Shown: piece by piece, positions 10,933 through 26,000 of the stretch
How positions within the stretch are numbered: position 1 is the stretch's first letter
Layout: each line of letters opens with the position of its first letter
Assembly (NCBI GenBank): GCA_964017155.1
Contig: OZ024855.1
Location: 1,116,001 to 1,180,000 of the forward strand
DNA length: 64,000 bases
Direction: 5' to 3'
DNA from: Oasisia sp. SBJ-2009
Lineage: Eukaryota; Annelida; Polychaeta; Sabellida; Siboglinidae
Program-made: the position numbers and the translations under genes
The notes under the pieces: generated by a model
The model's database searches: none
What the model was told of the DNA's origin: nothing
Seen by the model: only the letters and a program-made list of their open reading frames with translations

Positions 10933-12948
10933 TTGATACTTGATTTTGTTAATTCAATCAATTATAATCATCTTGCGCATATTAATGTTTTATATACTGC
11001 GCGTCTTAGCAGACATTTGAGGTCGAAAAGACAGCGTGGTCGGCATAAACAAACTGTTTATTGCTCATTCCATATGCACAGCGCAGTAACATGCACCGCT
11101 GCCCTTGCGACTGGCACAAATCGCGCTGTCTTTTCGACCTCAACAGTTTGCCAAGACGCGCTGTTTATAAAACATAAATACTCGCAAGATGATTGTAATT
11201 GAATGAATTAATTTAATCAAGTATCAAATGTTGGCAAAAATACTGATATAATAGCAACTTTGAGTTGGGTCCGACTTGTACATAAGTGCCAAATAGTGAA
11301 ATTCTGAACAAAAATTGAGAGTATACGTGCTTTTATGAGAGAGAGCGCGTGAAGGTACGCGCCCGCAAAAGTAGGCATTCATGTACAAGTCGGGCCCACC
11401 TCAATTTTGGTATTATAACTGTATCTTTGCCAATATTTGATACTTGATTTTGTTAATTCAATCAATTATAATCATCTTGCGCATATTAATGTTTTATATA
11501 CAGCGCGTCTTAGCAGACATTTGAGGTCGAAAAGACAGCGTGGTCGGCATAAACAAATTGTTTATTGCTCATTCCATATGCACAGCGCAGTAACATGCAC
11601 CGCTGCCCTTGCGACTGGCACAAATCGCGCTGTCTTTTCGACCTCAACAGTTTGCCAAGACGCGCTGTTTATAAAACATAAATACGCGCAAGATGATTGT
11701 AATTGAATGAATTAATTTAATCAAGTATCAAATGTTGGCAAAAATACTGATATAATACCAACATTGAGGTGGGTCCGACTTGTACATAAGTGCCAAATAG
11801 TGAAATTCTGAACAAAAATTGAGAGTATACGTGCTTTTATGAGAGAGAGCGCGTGAAGGTACGCGCCCGCAAGAGTAGGCATTCATGTACAAGTCGGGCC
11901 CACCTCAATGTTGGTATTATAACTGTATCTTTGCCAATATTTGATACTTGATTTTGTTAATTCAATCAATTATAATCATCTTGCGCATATTAATGTTTTA
12001 TATACTGCGCGTCTTAGCAGACATTTGAGGTCGAAAAGACAGCGTGGTCGGCATAAACAAACTGTTTATTGCTCATTCCATATGCACAGCGCAGTAACAT
12101 GCACCGCTGCCCTTGCGACTGGCACAAATCGCGCTGTCTTTTCGACCTCAACAGTTTGCCAAGACGCGCTGTTTATAAAACATAAATACTCGCAAGATGA
12201 TTGTAATTGAATGAATTAATTTAATCAAGTATCAAATGTTGGCAAAAATACTGATATAATAGCAACTTTGAGGTGGGTCCGACTTGTACATAAGTGCCAA
12301 ATAGTGAAATTCTGAAAACAAATTGAGAGTATACGTGCTTTTATGAGAGAGTGCGCGTGAAGGTACGCGCCCGCAAGAGTAGGCATTCATGTACAAGTCG
12401 AGCCCACCTCAATTTTGGTATTATAACTGTATCTTTGCCAATATTTGATACTTGATTTTGTTAACTCAATCAATTATAATAATCTTGCGCATATTAATGT
12501 TTTATATACAGCGCGTCTTAGCAGACATTTGAGGTCGAAAAGACAGCGTGGTCGGCATAAACAAACTGTTTATTGCTCATTCCATATGCACAGCGCAGTA
12601 ACATGCACCGCTGCGCTTGCGACTGGCACAAATCGCGCTGTCTTTTCGACCTCAACAGTTTGCCAAGACGCGCTGTTTATAAAACATAAATACGCGCAAG
12701 ATGATTGTAATTGAATGAATTAATTTAATCAAGTATCAAATGTTGGCAAAAATACTGATATAATAGCTACTTTGAGGTGGGTCCGACTTGTACATAAGTG
12801 CCAAATAGTGAAATTCTGAACAACAATTGAGAGTATACGTGCTTTTATGAGAGAGTGCGCGTGAAGGTACGCGCCCGCAAGAGTAGGCATTCATGTACAA
12901 GTCGGGCCCACCTCAATTTTGGTATTATAACTGTATCTTTGCCAATAT
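10933..12948 (+). repeat. Units 22-25, subtype order T I T N
   Basis: The T subtype first appears here. With the preceding I unit (10429) these form an I T I T N block that recurs at 17484-20003, including GAGTTGGGTCC (11264 and about 18317), GAAAACAAATTG (near 12314 and 19368) and GTCGAGCCC (near 12396 and 19452). Confidence 0.83.
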
Positions 12949-15900
12949 TTGATACTTGATTTTGTTAATTCAATCAATTATAATCATCTTGCGCATATTA
13001 ATGTTTTATATACAGCGCGTCTTAGCATACATTTGAGGTCGAAAAGACAGCGTGGTCGGCATCAACAAACTGTTTATTGCTCATTCCATATGCACAGCGC
13101 AGTAACATGCACCGCTGCGCTTGCGACTGGCACAAATCGCGCTGTCTTTTCGACCTCAACAGTTTGCCAAGACGCGCTGTTTATAAAACATAAATACTCG
13201 CAAGATGATTGTAATTGAATGAATTAATTTAATCAAGTATCAAATGTTGGCAAAAATACTGATATAATAGCAACTTTGAGGTGGGTCCGACTTGTACATA
13301 AGTGCCAAATAGTGAAATTCTGAACAAAAATTGAGAGTATACGTGCTTTTATGAGAGAGAGCGCGTGAAGGTACGCGCCCGCAAAAGTAGGCATTCATGT
13401 ACAAGTCGGGCCCACCTCAATTTTGGTATTATAACTGTATCTTTGCCAATATTTGATACTTGATTTTGTTAACTCAATCAATTATAATCATCTTGCGCAT
13501 ATTAATGTTTTATATACAGCGCGTCTTAGCAGACATTTGAGGTCGAAAAAACAGCGTGGTCGGCATAAACAAACTGTTTATTGCTCATTCCATATGCACA
13601 GCGCAGTAACATGCACCGCTGCGCTTGCGACTGGCACAAATCGCGCTGTCTTTTCGACCTCAACAGTTTGCCAAGACGCGCTGTTTATAAAACATAAATA
13701 CGCGCAAGATGATTGTAATTGAATGAATTAATTTAATCAAGTATCAAATGTTGGCAAAAATACTGATATAATAGCAACTTTGAGGTGGGTCCGACTTGTA
13801 CATAAGTGCCAAATAGTGAAATTCTGAACAAAAATTGAGAGTATACGTGCTTTTATGAGAGAGAGCGCGTGAAGGTACGCGCCCGCAAGAGTAGGCATTC
13901 ATGTACAAGTCGGGCCCACCTCAATGTTGGTATTATAACTGTATCTTTGCCAATATTTGATACTTGATTTTGTTAATTCAATCAATTATAATCATCTTGC
14001 GCATATTAATGTTTTATATACAGCGCGTCTTAGCAGACATTTGAGGTCGAAAAGACAGCGTGGTCGGCATAAACAAATTGTTTATTGCTCATTCCATATG
14101 CACAGCGCAGTAACATGCACCGCTGCGCTTGCGACTGGCACAAATCGCGCTGTCTTTTCGACCTCAACAGTTTGCCAAGACGCGCTGTTTATAAAACATA
14201 AATACGCGCAAGATGATTGTAATTGAATGAATTAATTTAATCAAGTATCAAATGTTGGCAAAAATACTGATATAATACCAACATTGAGGTGGGTCCGACT
14301 TGTACATAAGTGCCAAATAGTGAAATTCTGAACAAAAATTGAGAGTATACGTGCTTTTATGAGAGAGAGCGCGTGAAGGTACGCGCCCGCAAAAGTAGGC
14401 ATTCATGTACAAGTCGGGCCCACCTCAATGTTGGTATTATAACTGTATCTTTGCCAATATTTGATACTTGATTTTGTTAATTCAATCAATTATAATCATC
14501 TTGCGCATATTAATGTTTTATATACTGCGCGTCTTAGCAGACATTTGAGGTCGAAAAGACAGCGTGGTCGGCATAAACAAACTGTTTATTGCTCATTCCA
14601 TATGCACAGCGCAGTAACATGCACCGCTGCGCTTGCGACTGGCACAAATCGCGCTGTCTTTTCGACCTCAACAGTTTGCCAAGACGCGCTGTTTATAAAA
14701 CATAAATACTCGCAAGATGATTGTAATTGAATGAATTAATTTAATCAAGTATCAAATGTTGGCAAAAATACTGATATAATAGCAACTTTGAGGTGGGTCC
14801 GACTTGTACATAAGTGCCAAATAGTGAAATTCTGAACAAAAATTGAGAGTATACGTGCTTTTATGAGAGAGAGCGCGTGAAGGTACGCGCCCGCAAAAGT
14901 AGGCATTCATGTACAAGTCGGGCCCACCTCAATTTTGGTATTATAACTGTATCTTTGCCAATATTTGATACTTGATTTTGTTAACTCAATCAATTATAAT
15001 CATCTTGCGCATATTAATGTTTTATATACAGCGCGTCTTAGCAGACATTTGAGGTCGAAAAAACAGCGTGGTCGGCATAAACAAACTGTTTATTGCTCAT
15101 TCCATATGCACAGCGCAGTAACATGCACCGCTGCGCTTGCGACTGGCACAAATCGCGCTGTCTTTTCGACCTCAACAGTTTGCCAAGACGCGCTGTTTAT
15201 AAAACATAAATACGCGCAAGATGATTGTAATTGAATGAATTAATTTAATCAAGTATCAAATGTTGGCAAAAATACTGATATAATAGCAACTTTGAGGTGG
15301 GTCCGACTTGTACATAAGTGCCAAATAGTGAAATTCTGAACAAAAATTGAGAGTATACGTGCTTTTATGAGAGAGTGCGCGTGAAGGTACGCGCCCGCAA
15401 GAGTAGGCATTCATGTACAAGTCGGGCCCACCTCAATGTTGGTATTATAACTGTATCTTTGCCAATATTTGATACTTGATTTTGTTAATTCAATCAATTA
15501 TAATCATCTTGCGCATATTAATGTTTTATATACAGCGCGTCTTAGCAGACATTTGAGGTCGAAAAGACAGCGTGGTCGGCATAAACAAATTGTTTATTGC
15601 TCATTCCATATGCACAGCGCAGTAACATGCACCGCTGCGCTTGCGACTGGCACAAATCGCGCTGTCTTTTCGACCTCAACAGTTTGCCAAGACGCGCTGT
15701 TTATAAAACATAAATACGCGCAAGATGATTGTAATTGAATGAATTAATTTAATCAAGTATCAAATGTTGGCAAAAATACTGATATAATACCAACATTGAG
15801 GTGGGTCCGACTTGTACATAAGTGCCAAATAGTGAAATTCTGAACAAAAATTGAGAGTATACGTGCTTTTATGAGAGAGAGCGCGTGAAGGTACGCGCCC

Positions 15901-17483
15901 GCAAGAGTAGGCATTCATGTACAAGTCGGGCCCACCTCAATGTTGGTATTATAACTGTATCTTTGCCAATATTTGATACTTGATTTTGTTAATTCAATCA
16001 ATTATAATAATCTTGCGCATATTAATGTTTTATATACAGCGCGTCTTAGCAGACATTTGTGGTCGAAAAGACAGCGTGGTCGGCATAAACAAACTGTTTA
16101 TTGCTCATTCCATATGCACAGCGCAGTAACATGCACCGCTGCGCTTGCGACTGGCACAAATCGCGCTGTCTTTTCGACCTCAACAGTTTGCCAAGACGCG
16201 CTGTTTATAAAACATAAATACGCGCAAGATGATTGTAATTGAATGAATTAATTTAATCAAGTATCAAATGTTGGCAAAAATACTGATATAATAGCTACTT
16301 TGAGGTGGGTCCGACTTGTACATAAGTGCCAAATAGTGAAATTCTGAACAAAAATTGAGAGTATACGTGCTTTTATGAGAGAGTGCGCGTGAAGGTACGC
16401 GCCCGCAAGAGTAGGCATTCATGTACAAGTCGGGCCCACCTCAATTTTGGTATTATAACTGTATCTTTGCCAATATTTGATACTTGATTTTGTTAATTCA
16501 ATCAATTATAATCATCTTGCGCATATTAATGTTTTATATACAGCGCGTCTTAGCATACATTTGAGGTCGAAAAGACAGCGTGGTCGGCATCAACAAACTG
16601 TTTATTGCTCATTCCATATGCACAGCGCAGTAACATGCACCGCTGCGCTTGCGACTGGCACAAATCGCGCTGTCTTTTCGACCTCAACAGTTTGCCAAGA
16701 CGCGCTGTTTATAAAACATAAATACTCGCAAGATGATTGTAATTGAGTGAATTAATTTAATCAAGTATCAAATGTTGGCAAAAATACTGATATAATCGCA
16801 ACTTTGAGGTGGGTCCGACTTGTACATAAGTGCCAAATAGTGAAATTCTGAACAAAAATTGAGAGTATACGTGCTTTTATGAGAGAGAGCGCGTGAAGGT
16901 ACGCGCCCGCAAAAGTAGGCATTCATGTACAAGTCGGGCCCACCTCAATTTTGGTATTATAACTGTATCTTTGCCAATATTTGATACTTGATTTTGTTAA
17001 CTCAATCAATTATAATCATCTTGCGCATATTAATGTTTTATATACAGCGCGTCTTAGCAGACATTTGAGGTCGAAAAAACAGCGTGGTCGGCATAAACAA
17101 ACTGTTTATTGCTCATTCCATATGCACAGCGCAGTAACATGCACCGCTGCGCTTGCGACTGGCACAAATCGCGCTGTCTTTTCGACCTCAACAGTTTGCC
17201 AAGACGCGCTGTTTATAAAACATAAATACGGGCAAGATGATTGTAATTGAATGAATTAATTTAATCAAGTATCAAATGTTGGCAAAAATACTGATATAAT
17301 AGCAACTTTGAGTTGGTCCGACTTGTACATAAGTGCCAAATAGTGAAATTCTGAACAAAAATTGAGAGTATACGTGCTTTTATGAGAGAGTGCGCGTGAA
17401 GGTACGCGCCCGCAAGAGTAGGCATTCATGTACAAGTCGGGCCCACCTCAATGTTGGTATTATAACTGTATCTTTGCCAATAT
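12949..17483 (+). repeat. Units 26-34, subtype order Q K I T K I W Q Kg
   Basis: A mosaic of nine units. K I W Q Kg recalls the first higher-order repeat, while Q K I T K I recalls blocks to the right. The last unit carries the TACGGGCAAG end and the 1 bp loss (near 17309) seen in the 6-unit repeat, but lacks its CATCGCG change. The T unit at 14461 keeps CTGCGCTT where most T units have CTGCCCTT. Confidence 0.8.
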
Positions 17484-18491
17484 TTGATACTTGATTTTGT
17501 TAATTCAATCAATTATAATCATCTTGCGCATATTAATATTTTATATACAGCGCGTCTTAGCAGACATTTGAGGTCGAAAAGACAGCGTGGTCGGCATAAA
17601 CAAATTGTTTATTGCTCATTCCATATGCACAGCGCAGTAACATGCACCGCTGCGCTTGCGACTGGCACAAATCGCGCTGTCTTTTCGACCTCAACAGTTT
17701 GCCAAGACGCGCTGTTTATAAAACATAAATACGCGCAAGATGATTGTAATTGAATGAATTAATTTAATCAAGTATCAAATGTTGGCAAAAATACTGATAT
17801 AATACCAACATTGAGGTGGGTCCGACTTGTACATAAGTGCCAAATAGTGAAATTCTGAACAAAAATTGAGAGTATACGTGCTTTTATGAGAGAGAGCGCG
17901 TGAAGGTACGCGCCCGCAAGAGTAGGCATTCATGTACAAGTCGGGCCCACCTCAATGTTGGTATTATAACTGTATCTTTGCCAATATTTGATACTTGATT
18001 TTGTTAATTCAATCAATTATAATCATCTTGCGCATATTAATGTTTTATATACTGCGCGTCTTAGCAGACATTTGAGGTCGAAAAGACAGCGTGGTCGGCA
18101 TAAACAAACTGTTTATTGCTCATTCCATATGCACAGCGCAGTAACACGCACCGCTGCCCTTGCGACTGGCACAAATCGCGCTGTCTTTTCGACCTCAACA
18201 GTTTGCCAAGACGCGCTGTTTATAAAACATAAATACTCGCAAGATGATTGTAATTGAATGAATTAATTTAATCAAGTATCAAATGTTGGCAAAAATACTG
18301 ATATAATAGCAACTTTGAGTTGGGTCCGACTTGTACATAAGTGCCAAATAGTGAAATTCTGAACAAAAATTGAGAGTATACGTGCTTTTATGAGAGAGAG
18401 CGCGTGAAGGTACGCGCCCGCAAAAGTAGGCATTCATGTACAAGTCGGGCCCACCTCAATTTTGGTATTATAACTGTATCTTTGCCAATAT
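17484..18491 (+). repeat. Units 35-36, subtype order I T
   Basis: These two units lead into the 9-unit repeat and copy units 21-22 (10429-11436), including GAGTTGGGTCC. Private changes are TTAATATTTTA near 17536 and TAACACGCACC near 18146. Confidence 0.8.
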
Positions 18492-21400
18492 TTGATACTT
18501 GATTTTGTTAATTCAATCAATTATAATCATCTTGCGCATATTAATGTTTTATATACAGCGCGTCTTAGCAGACATTTGAGGTCGAAAAGACAGCGTGGTC
18601 GGCATAAACAAATTGTTTATTGCTCATTCCATATGCACAGCGCAGTAACATGCACCGCTGCGCTTGCGACTGGCACAAATCGCGCTGTCTTTTCGACCTC
18701 AACAGTTTGCCAAGACGCGCTGTTTATAAAACATAAATACGCGCAAGATGATTGTAATTGAATGAATTAATTTAATCAAGTATCAAATGTTGGCAAAAAT
18801 ACTGATATAATACCAACATTGAGGTGGGTCCGACTTGTACATAAGTGCCAAATAGTGAAATTCTGAACAAAAATTGAGAGTATACGTGCTTTTATGAGAG
18901 AGAGCGCGTGAAGGTACGCGCCCGCAAGAGTAGGCATTCATGTACAAGTCGGGCCCACCTCAATGTTGGTATTATAACTGTATCTTTGCCAATATTTGAT
19001 ACTTGATTTTGTTAATTCAATCAATTATAATCATCTTGCGCATATTAATGTTTTATATACTGCGCGTCTTAGCAGACATTTGAGGTCGAAAAGACAGCGT
19101 GGTCGGCATAAACAAACTGTTTATTGCTCATTCCATATGCACAGCGCAGTAACATGCACCGCTGCCCTTGCGACTGGCACAAATCGCGCTGTCTTTTCGA
19201 CCTCAACAGTTTGCCAAGACGCGCTGTTTATAAAACATAAATACTCGCAAGATGATTGTAATTGAATGAATTAATTTAATCAAGTATCAAATGTTGGCAA
19301 AAATACTGATATAATAGCAACTTTGAGGTGGGTCCGACTTGTACATAAGTGCCAAATAGTGAAATTCTGAAAACAAATTGAGAGTATACGTGCTTTTATG
19401 AGAGAGTGCGCGTGAAGGTACGCGCCCGCAAGAGTAGGCATTCATGTACAAGTCGAGCCCACCTCAATTTTGGTATTATAACTGTATCTTTGCCAATATT
19501 TGATACTTGATTTTGTTAACTCAATCAATTATAATAATCTTGCGCATATTAATGTTTTATATACAGCGCGTCTTAGCAGACATTTGAGGTCGAAAAGACA
19601 GCGTGGTCGGCATAAACAAACTGTTTATTGCTCATTCCATATGCACAGCGCAGTAACATGCACCGCTGCGCTTGCGACTGGCACAAATCGCGCTGTCTTT
19701 TCGACCTCAACAGTTTGCCAAGACGCGCTGTTTATAAAACATAAATACGCGCAAGATGATTGTAATTGAATGAATTAATTTAATCAAGTATCAAATGTTG
19801 GCAAAAATACTGATATAATAGCTACTTTGAGGTGGGTCCGACTTGTACATAAGTGCCAAATAGTGAAATTCTGAACAAAAATTGAGAGTATACGTGCTTT
19901 TATGAGAGAGTGCGCGTGAAGGTACGCGCCCGCAAGAGTAGGCATTCATGTACAAGTCGGGCCCACCTCAATTTTGGTATTATAACTGTATCTTTGCCAA
20001 TATTTGATACTTGATTTTGTTAATTCAATCAATTATAATCATCTTGCGCATATTAATGTTTTATATACAGCGCGTCTTAGCATACATTTGAGGTCGAAAA
20101 GACAGCGTGGTCGGCATCAACAAACTGTTTATTGCTCATTCCATATGCACAGCGCAGTAACATGCACCGCTGCGCTTGCGACTGGCACAAATCGCGCTGT
20201 CTTTTCGACCTCAACAGTTTGCCAAGACGCGCTGTTTATAAAACATAAATACGCGCAAGATGATTGTAATTGAATGAATTAATTTAATCAAGTATCAAAT
20301 GTTGGCAAAAATACTGATATAATAGCAACTTTGAGGTGGGTCCGACTTGTACATAAGTGCCAAATAGTGAAATTCTGAACAAAAATTGAGAGTATACGTG
20401 CTTTTATGAGAGAGAGAGCGCGTGAAGGTACGCGCCCGCAAGAGTAGGCATTCATGTACAAGTCGGGCCCACCTCAATGTTGGTATTATAACTGTATCTT
20501 TGCCAATATTTGATACTTGATTTTGTTAATTCAATCAATTATAATCATCTTGCGCATATTAATGTTTTATATACAGCGCGTCTTAGCAGACATTTGAGGT
20601 CGAAAAGACAGCGTGGTCGGCATAAACAAATTGTTTATTGCTCATTCCATATGCACAGCGCAGTAACATGCACCGCTGCGCTTGCGACTGGCACAAATCG
20701 CGCTGTCTTTTCGACCTCAACAGTTTGCCAAGACGCGCTGTTTATAAAACATAAATACGCGCAAGATGATTGTAATTGAATGAATTAATTTAATCAAGTA
20801 TCAAATGTTGGCAAAAATACTGATATAATACCAACATTGAGGTGGGTCCGACTTGTACATAAGTGCCAAATAGTGAAATTCTGAACAAAAATTGAGAGTA
20901 TACGTGCTTTTATGAGAGAGAGCGCGTGAAGGTACGCGCCCGCAAAAGTAGGCATTCATGTACAAGTCGGGCCCACCTCAATGTTGGTATTATAACTGTA
21001 TCTTTGCCAATACTTGATACTTGATTTTGTTAATTCAATCAATTATAATCATCTTGCGCATATTAATGTTTTATATACTGCGCGTCTTAGCAGACATTTG
21101 AGGTCGAAAAGACAGCGTGGTCGGCATAAACAAACTGTTTATTGCTCATTCCATATGCACAGCGCAGTAACATGCACCGCTGCGCTTGCGACTGGCACAA
21201 ATCGCGCTGTCTTTTCGACCTCAACAGTTTGCCAAGACGCGCTGTTTATAAAACATAAATACTCGCAAGATGATTGTAATTGAATGAATTAATTTAATCA
21301 AGTATCAAATGTTGGCAAAAATACTGATATAATAGCAACTTTGAGGTGGGTCCGACTTGTACATAAGTGCCAAATAGTGAAATTCTGAACAAAAATTGAG

Positions 21401-23028
21401 AGTATACGTGCTTTTATGAGAGAGAGCGCGTGAAGGTACGCGCCCGCAAAAGTAGGCATTCATGTACAAGTCGGGCCCACCTCAATTTTGGTATTATAAC
21501 TGTATCTTTGCCAATATTTGATACTTGATTTTGTTAACTCAATCAATTATAATCATCTTGCGCATATTAATGTTTTATATACAGCGCGTCTTAGCAGACA
21601 TTTGAGGTCGAAAAAACAGCGTGGTCGGCATAAACAAACTGTTTATTGCTCATTCCATATGCACAGCGCAGTAACATGCACCGCTGCGCTTGCGACTGGC
21701 ACAAATCGCGCTGTCTTTTCGACCTCAACAGTTTGCCAAGACGCGCTGTTTATAAAACATAAATACGCGCAAGATGATTGTAATTGAATGAATTAATTTA
21801 ATCAAGTATCAAATGTTGGCAAAAATACTGATATAATAGCAACTTTGAGGTGGGTCCGACTTGTACATAAGTGCCAAATAGTGAAATTCTGAACAAAAAT
21901 TGAGAGTATACGTGCTTTTATGAGAGAGTGCGCGTGAAGGTACGCGCCCGCAAGAGTAGGCATTCATGTACAAGTCGGGCCCACCTCAATGTTGGTATTA
22001 TAACTGTATCTTTGCCAATATTTGATACTTGATTTTGTTAATTCAATCAATTATAATCATCTTGCGCATATTAATGTTTTATATACAGCGCGTCTTAGCA
22101 GACATTTGAGGTCGAAAAGACAGCGTGGTCGGCATAAACAAATTGTTTATTGCTCATTCCATATGCACAGCGCAGTAACATGCACCGCTGCGCTTGCGAC
22201 TGGCACAAATCGCGCTGTCTTTTCGACCTCAACAGTTTGCCAAGACGCGCTGTTTATAAAACATAAATACTCGCAAGATGATTGTAATTGAATGAATTAA
22301 TTTAATCAAGTATCAAATGTTGGCAAAAATACTGATATAATAGCAACTTTGAGGTGGGTCCGACTTGTACATAAGTGCCAAATAGTGAAATTCTGAAAAC
22401 AAATTGAGAGTATACGTGCTTTTATGAGAGAGTGCGCGTGAAGGTACGCGCCCGCAAGAGTAGGCATTCATGTACAAGTCGAGCCCACCTCAATTTTGGT
22501 ATTATAACTGTATCTTTGCCAACATTGGATACTTGATTTTGTTAACTCAATCAATTATAATAATCTTGCGCATATTAATGTTTTATATACAGCGCGTCTT
22601 AGCAGACATTTGAGGTCGAAAAGACAGCGTGGTCGGCATAAACAAACTGTTTATTGCTCATTCCATATGCACAGCGCAGTAACATGCACCGCTGCGCTTG
22701 CGACTGGCACAAATCGCGCTGTCTTTTCGACCTCAACAGTTTGCCAAGACGCGCTGTTTATAAAACATAAATACGCGCAAGATGATTGTAATTGAATTAA
22801 TTAATTTAATCAAGTATCAAATGTTGGCAAAAATACTGATATAATAGCAACTTTGAGTTGGTCCGACTTGTACATAAGTGCCAAATAGTGAAATTCTGAA
22901 CAAAAATTGAGAGTATACGTGCTTTTATGAGAGAGTGCGCGTGAAGGTACGCGCCCGCAAGAGTAGGCATTCATGTACAAGTCGGGCCCACCTCAATGTT
23001 GGTATTATAACTGTATCTTTGCCAATAT
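18492..23028 (+). repeat. 9-unit higher-order repeat, copy 1 (I T N Q I T K I N)
   Basis: 4537 bp: seven units of 504, one of 506 (GA gain at 20408) and one of 503. The GA gain recurs at exactly +4537 (24945). The last unit (from 22526) differs from its partner. It has CAACATTGG in place of CAATATTTG (two changes), GAATTAATTAA, and the GAGTTGGTCC deletion typical of Kg tails, so a breakpoint of exchange probably lies inside it. Another private base is CAATACTTG at 21013. Confidence 0.87.
20408..20420 (+). repeat. GA-run expansion (+2 bp) in spacer S1
   Basis: This unit reads GAGAGAGAGAGCG where the common long form is GAGAGAGAGCG. The same expansion occurs only at 24945, 4537 bp away, in the matching unit of the 9-unit repeat. 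It was therefore duplicated rather than gained twice. Confidence 0.85.
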
Positions 23029-26000
23029 TTGATACTTGATTTTGTTAATTCAATCAATTATAATCATCTTGCGCATATTAATGTTTTATATACAGCGCGT
23101 CTTAGCAGACATTTGAGGTCGAAAAGACAGCGTGGTCGGCATAAACAAATTGTTTATTGCTCATTCCATATGCACAGCGCAGTAACATGCACCGCTGCGC
23201 TTGCGACTGGCACAAATCGCGCTGTCTTTTCGACCTCAACAGTTTGCCAAGACGCGCTGTTTATAAAACATAAATACGCGCAAGATGATTGTAATTGAAT
23301 GAATTAATTTAATCAAGTATCAAATGTTGGCAAAAATACTGATATAATACCAACATTGAGGTGGGTCCGACTTGTACATAAGTGCCAAATAGTGAAATTC
23401 TGAACAAAAATTGAGAGTATACGTGCTTTTATGAGAGAGAGCGCGTGAAGGTACGCGCCCGCAAGAGTAGGCATTCATGTACAAGTCGGGCCCACCTCAA
23501 TGTTGGTATTATAACTGTATCTTTGCCAATATTTGATACTTGATTTTGTTAATTCAATCAATTATAATCATCTTGCGCATATTAATGTTTTATATACTGC
23601 GCGTCTTAGCAGACATTTGAGGTCGAAAAGACAGCGTGGTCGGCATAAACAAACTGTTTATTGCTCATTCCATATGCACAGCGCAGTAACATGCACCGCT
23701 GCCCTTGCGACTGGCACAAATCGCGCTGTCTTTTCGACCTCAACAGTTTGCCAAGACGCGCTGTTTATAAAACATAAATACTCGCAAGATGATTGTAATT
23801 GAATGAATTAATTTAATCAAGTATCAAATGTTGGCAAAAATACTGATATAATAGCAACTTTGAGGTGGGTCCGACTTGTACATAAGTGCCAAATAGTGAA
23901 ATTCTGAAAACAAATTGAGAGTATACGTGCTTTTATGAGAGAGTGCGCGTGAAGGTACGCGCCCGCAAGAGTAGGCATTCATGTACAAGTCGAGCCCACC
24001 TCAATTTTGGTATTATAACTGTATCTTTGCCAATATTTGATACTTGATTTTGTTAACTCAATCAATTATAATAATCTTGCGCATATTAATGTTTTATATA
24101 CAGCGCGTCTTAGCAGACATTTGAGGTCGAAAAGACAGCGTGGTCGGCATAAACAAACTGTTTATTGCTCATTCCATATGCACAGCGCAGTAACATGCAC
24201 CGCTGCGCTTGCGACTGGCACAAATCGCGCTGTCTTTTCGACCTCAACAGTTTGCCAAGACGCGCTGTTTATAAAACATAAATACGCGCAAGATGATTGT
24301 AATTGAATGAATTAATTTAATCAAGTATCAAATGTTGGCAAAAATACTGATATAATAGCTACTTTGAGGTGGGTCCGACTTGTACATAAGTGCCAAATAG
24401 TGAAATTCTGAACAAAAATTGAGAGTATACGTGCTTTTATGAGAGAGTGCGCGTGAAGGTACGCGCCCGCAAGAGTAGGCATTCATGTACAAGTCGGGCC
24501 CACCTCAATTTTGGTATTATAACTGTATCTTTGCCAATATTTGATACTTGATTTTGTTAATTCAATCAATTATAATCATCTTGCGCATATTAATGTTTTA
24601 TATACAGCGCGTCTTAGCATACATTTGAGGTCGAAAAGACAGCGTGGTCGGCATCAACAAACTGTTTATTGCTCATTCCATATGCACAGCGCAGTAACAT
24701 GCACCGCTGCGCTTGCGACTGGCACAAATCGCGCTGTCTTTTCGACCTCAACAGTTTGCCAAGACGCGCTGTTTATAAAACATAAATACGCGCAAGATGA
24801 TTGTAATTGAATGAATTAATTTAATCAAGTATCAAATGTTGGCAAAAATACTGATATAATAGCAACTTTGAGGTGGGTCCGACTTGTACATAAGTGCCAA
24901 ATAGTGAAATTCTGAACAAAAATTGAGAGTATACGTGCTTTTATGAGAGAGAGAGCGCGTGAAGGTACGCGCCCGCAAGAGTAGGCATTCATGTACAAGT
25001 CGGGCCCACCTCAATGTTGGTATTATAACTGTATCTTTGCCAATATTTGATACTTGATTTTGTTAATTCAATCAATTATAATCATCTTGCGCATATTAAT
25101 GTTTTATATACAGCGCGTCTTAGCAGACATTTGAGGTCGAAAAGACAGCGTGGTCGGCATAAACAAATTGTTTATTGCTCATTCCATATGCACAGCGCAG
25201 TAACATGCACCGCTGCGCTTGCGACTGGCACAAATCGCGCTGTCTTTTCGACCTCAACAGTTTGCCAAGACGCGCTGTTTATAAAACATAAATACGCGCA
25301 AGATGATTGTAATTGAATGAATTAATTTAATCAAGTATCAAATGTTGGCAAAAATACTGATATAATACCAACATTGAGGTGGGTCCGACTTGTACATAAG
25401 TGCCAAATAGTGAAATTCTGAACAAAAATTGAGAGTATACGTGCTTTTATGAGAGAGAGCGCGTGAAGGTACGCGCCCGCAAAAGTAGGCATTCATGTAC
25501 AAGTCGGGCCCACCTCAATGTTGGTATTATAACTGTATCTTTGCCAATATTTGATACTTGATTTTGTTAATTCAATCAATTATAATCATCTTGCGCATAT
25601 TAATGTTTTATATACTGCGCGTCTTAGCAGACATTTGAGGTCGAAAAGACAGCGTGGTCGGCATAAACAAACTGTTTATTGCTCATTCCATATGCACAGC
25701 GCAGTAACATGCACCGCTGCGCTTGCGACTGGCACAAATCGCGCTGTCTTTTCGACCTCAACAGTTTGCCAAGACGCGCTGTTTATAAAACATAAATACT
25801 CGCAAGATGATTGTAATTGAATGAATTAATTTAATCAAGTATCAAATGTTGGCAAAAATACTGATATAATAGCAACTTTGAGGTGGGTCCGACTTGTACA
25901 TAAGTGCCAAATAGTGAAATTCTGAACAAAAATTGAGAGTATACGTGCTTTTATGAGAGAGAGCGCGTGAAGGTACGCGCCCGCAAAAGTAGGCATTCAT

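Noticed and set aside
20295..20477. Minus-strand open frame of 60 codons, also at 24832-25014
   Set aside because: It exists only in the two units with the GA expansion, which shifts the frame past stops. It is a by-product of the insertion.
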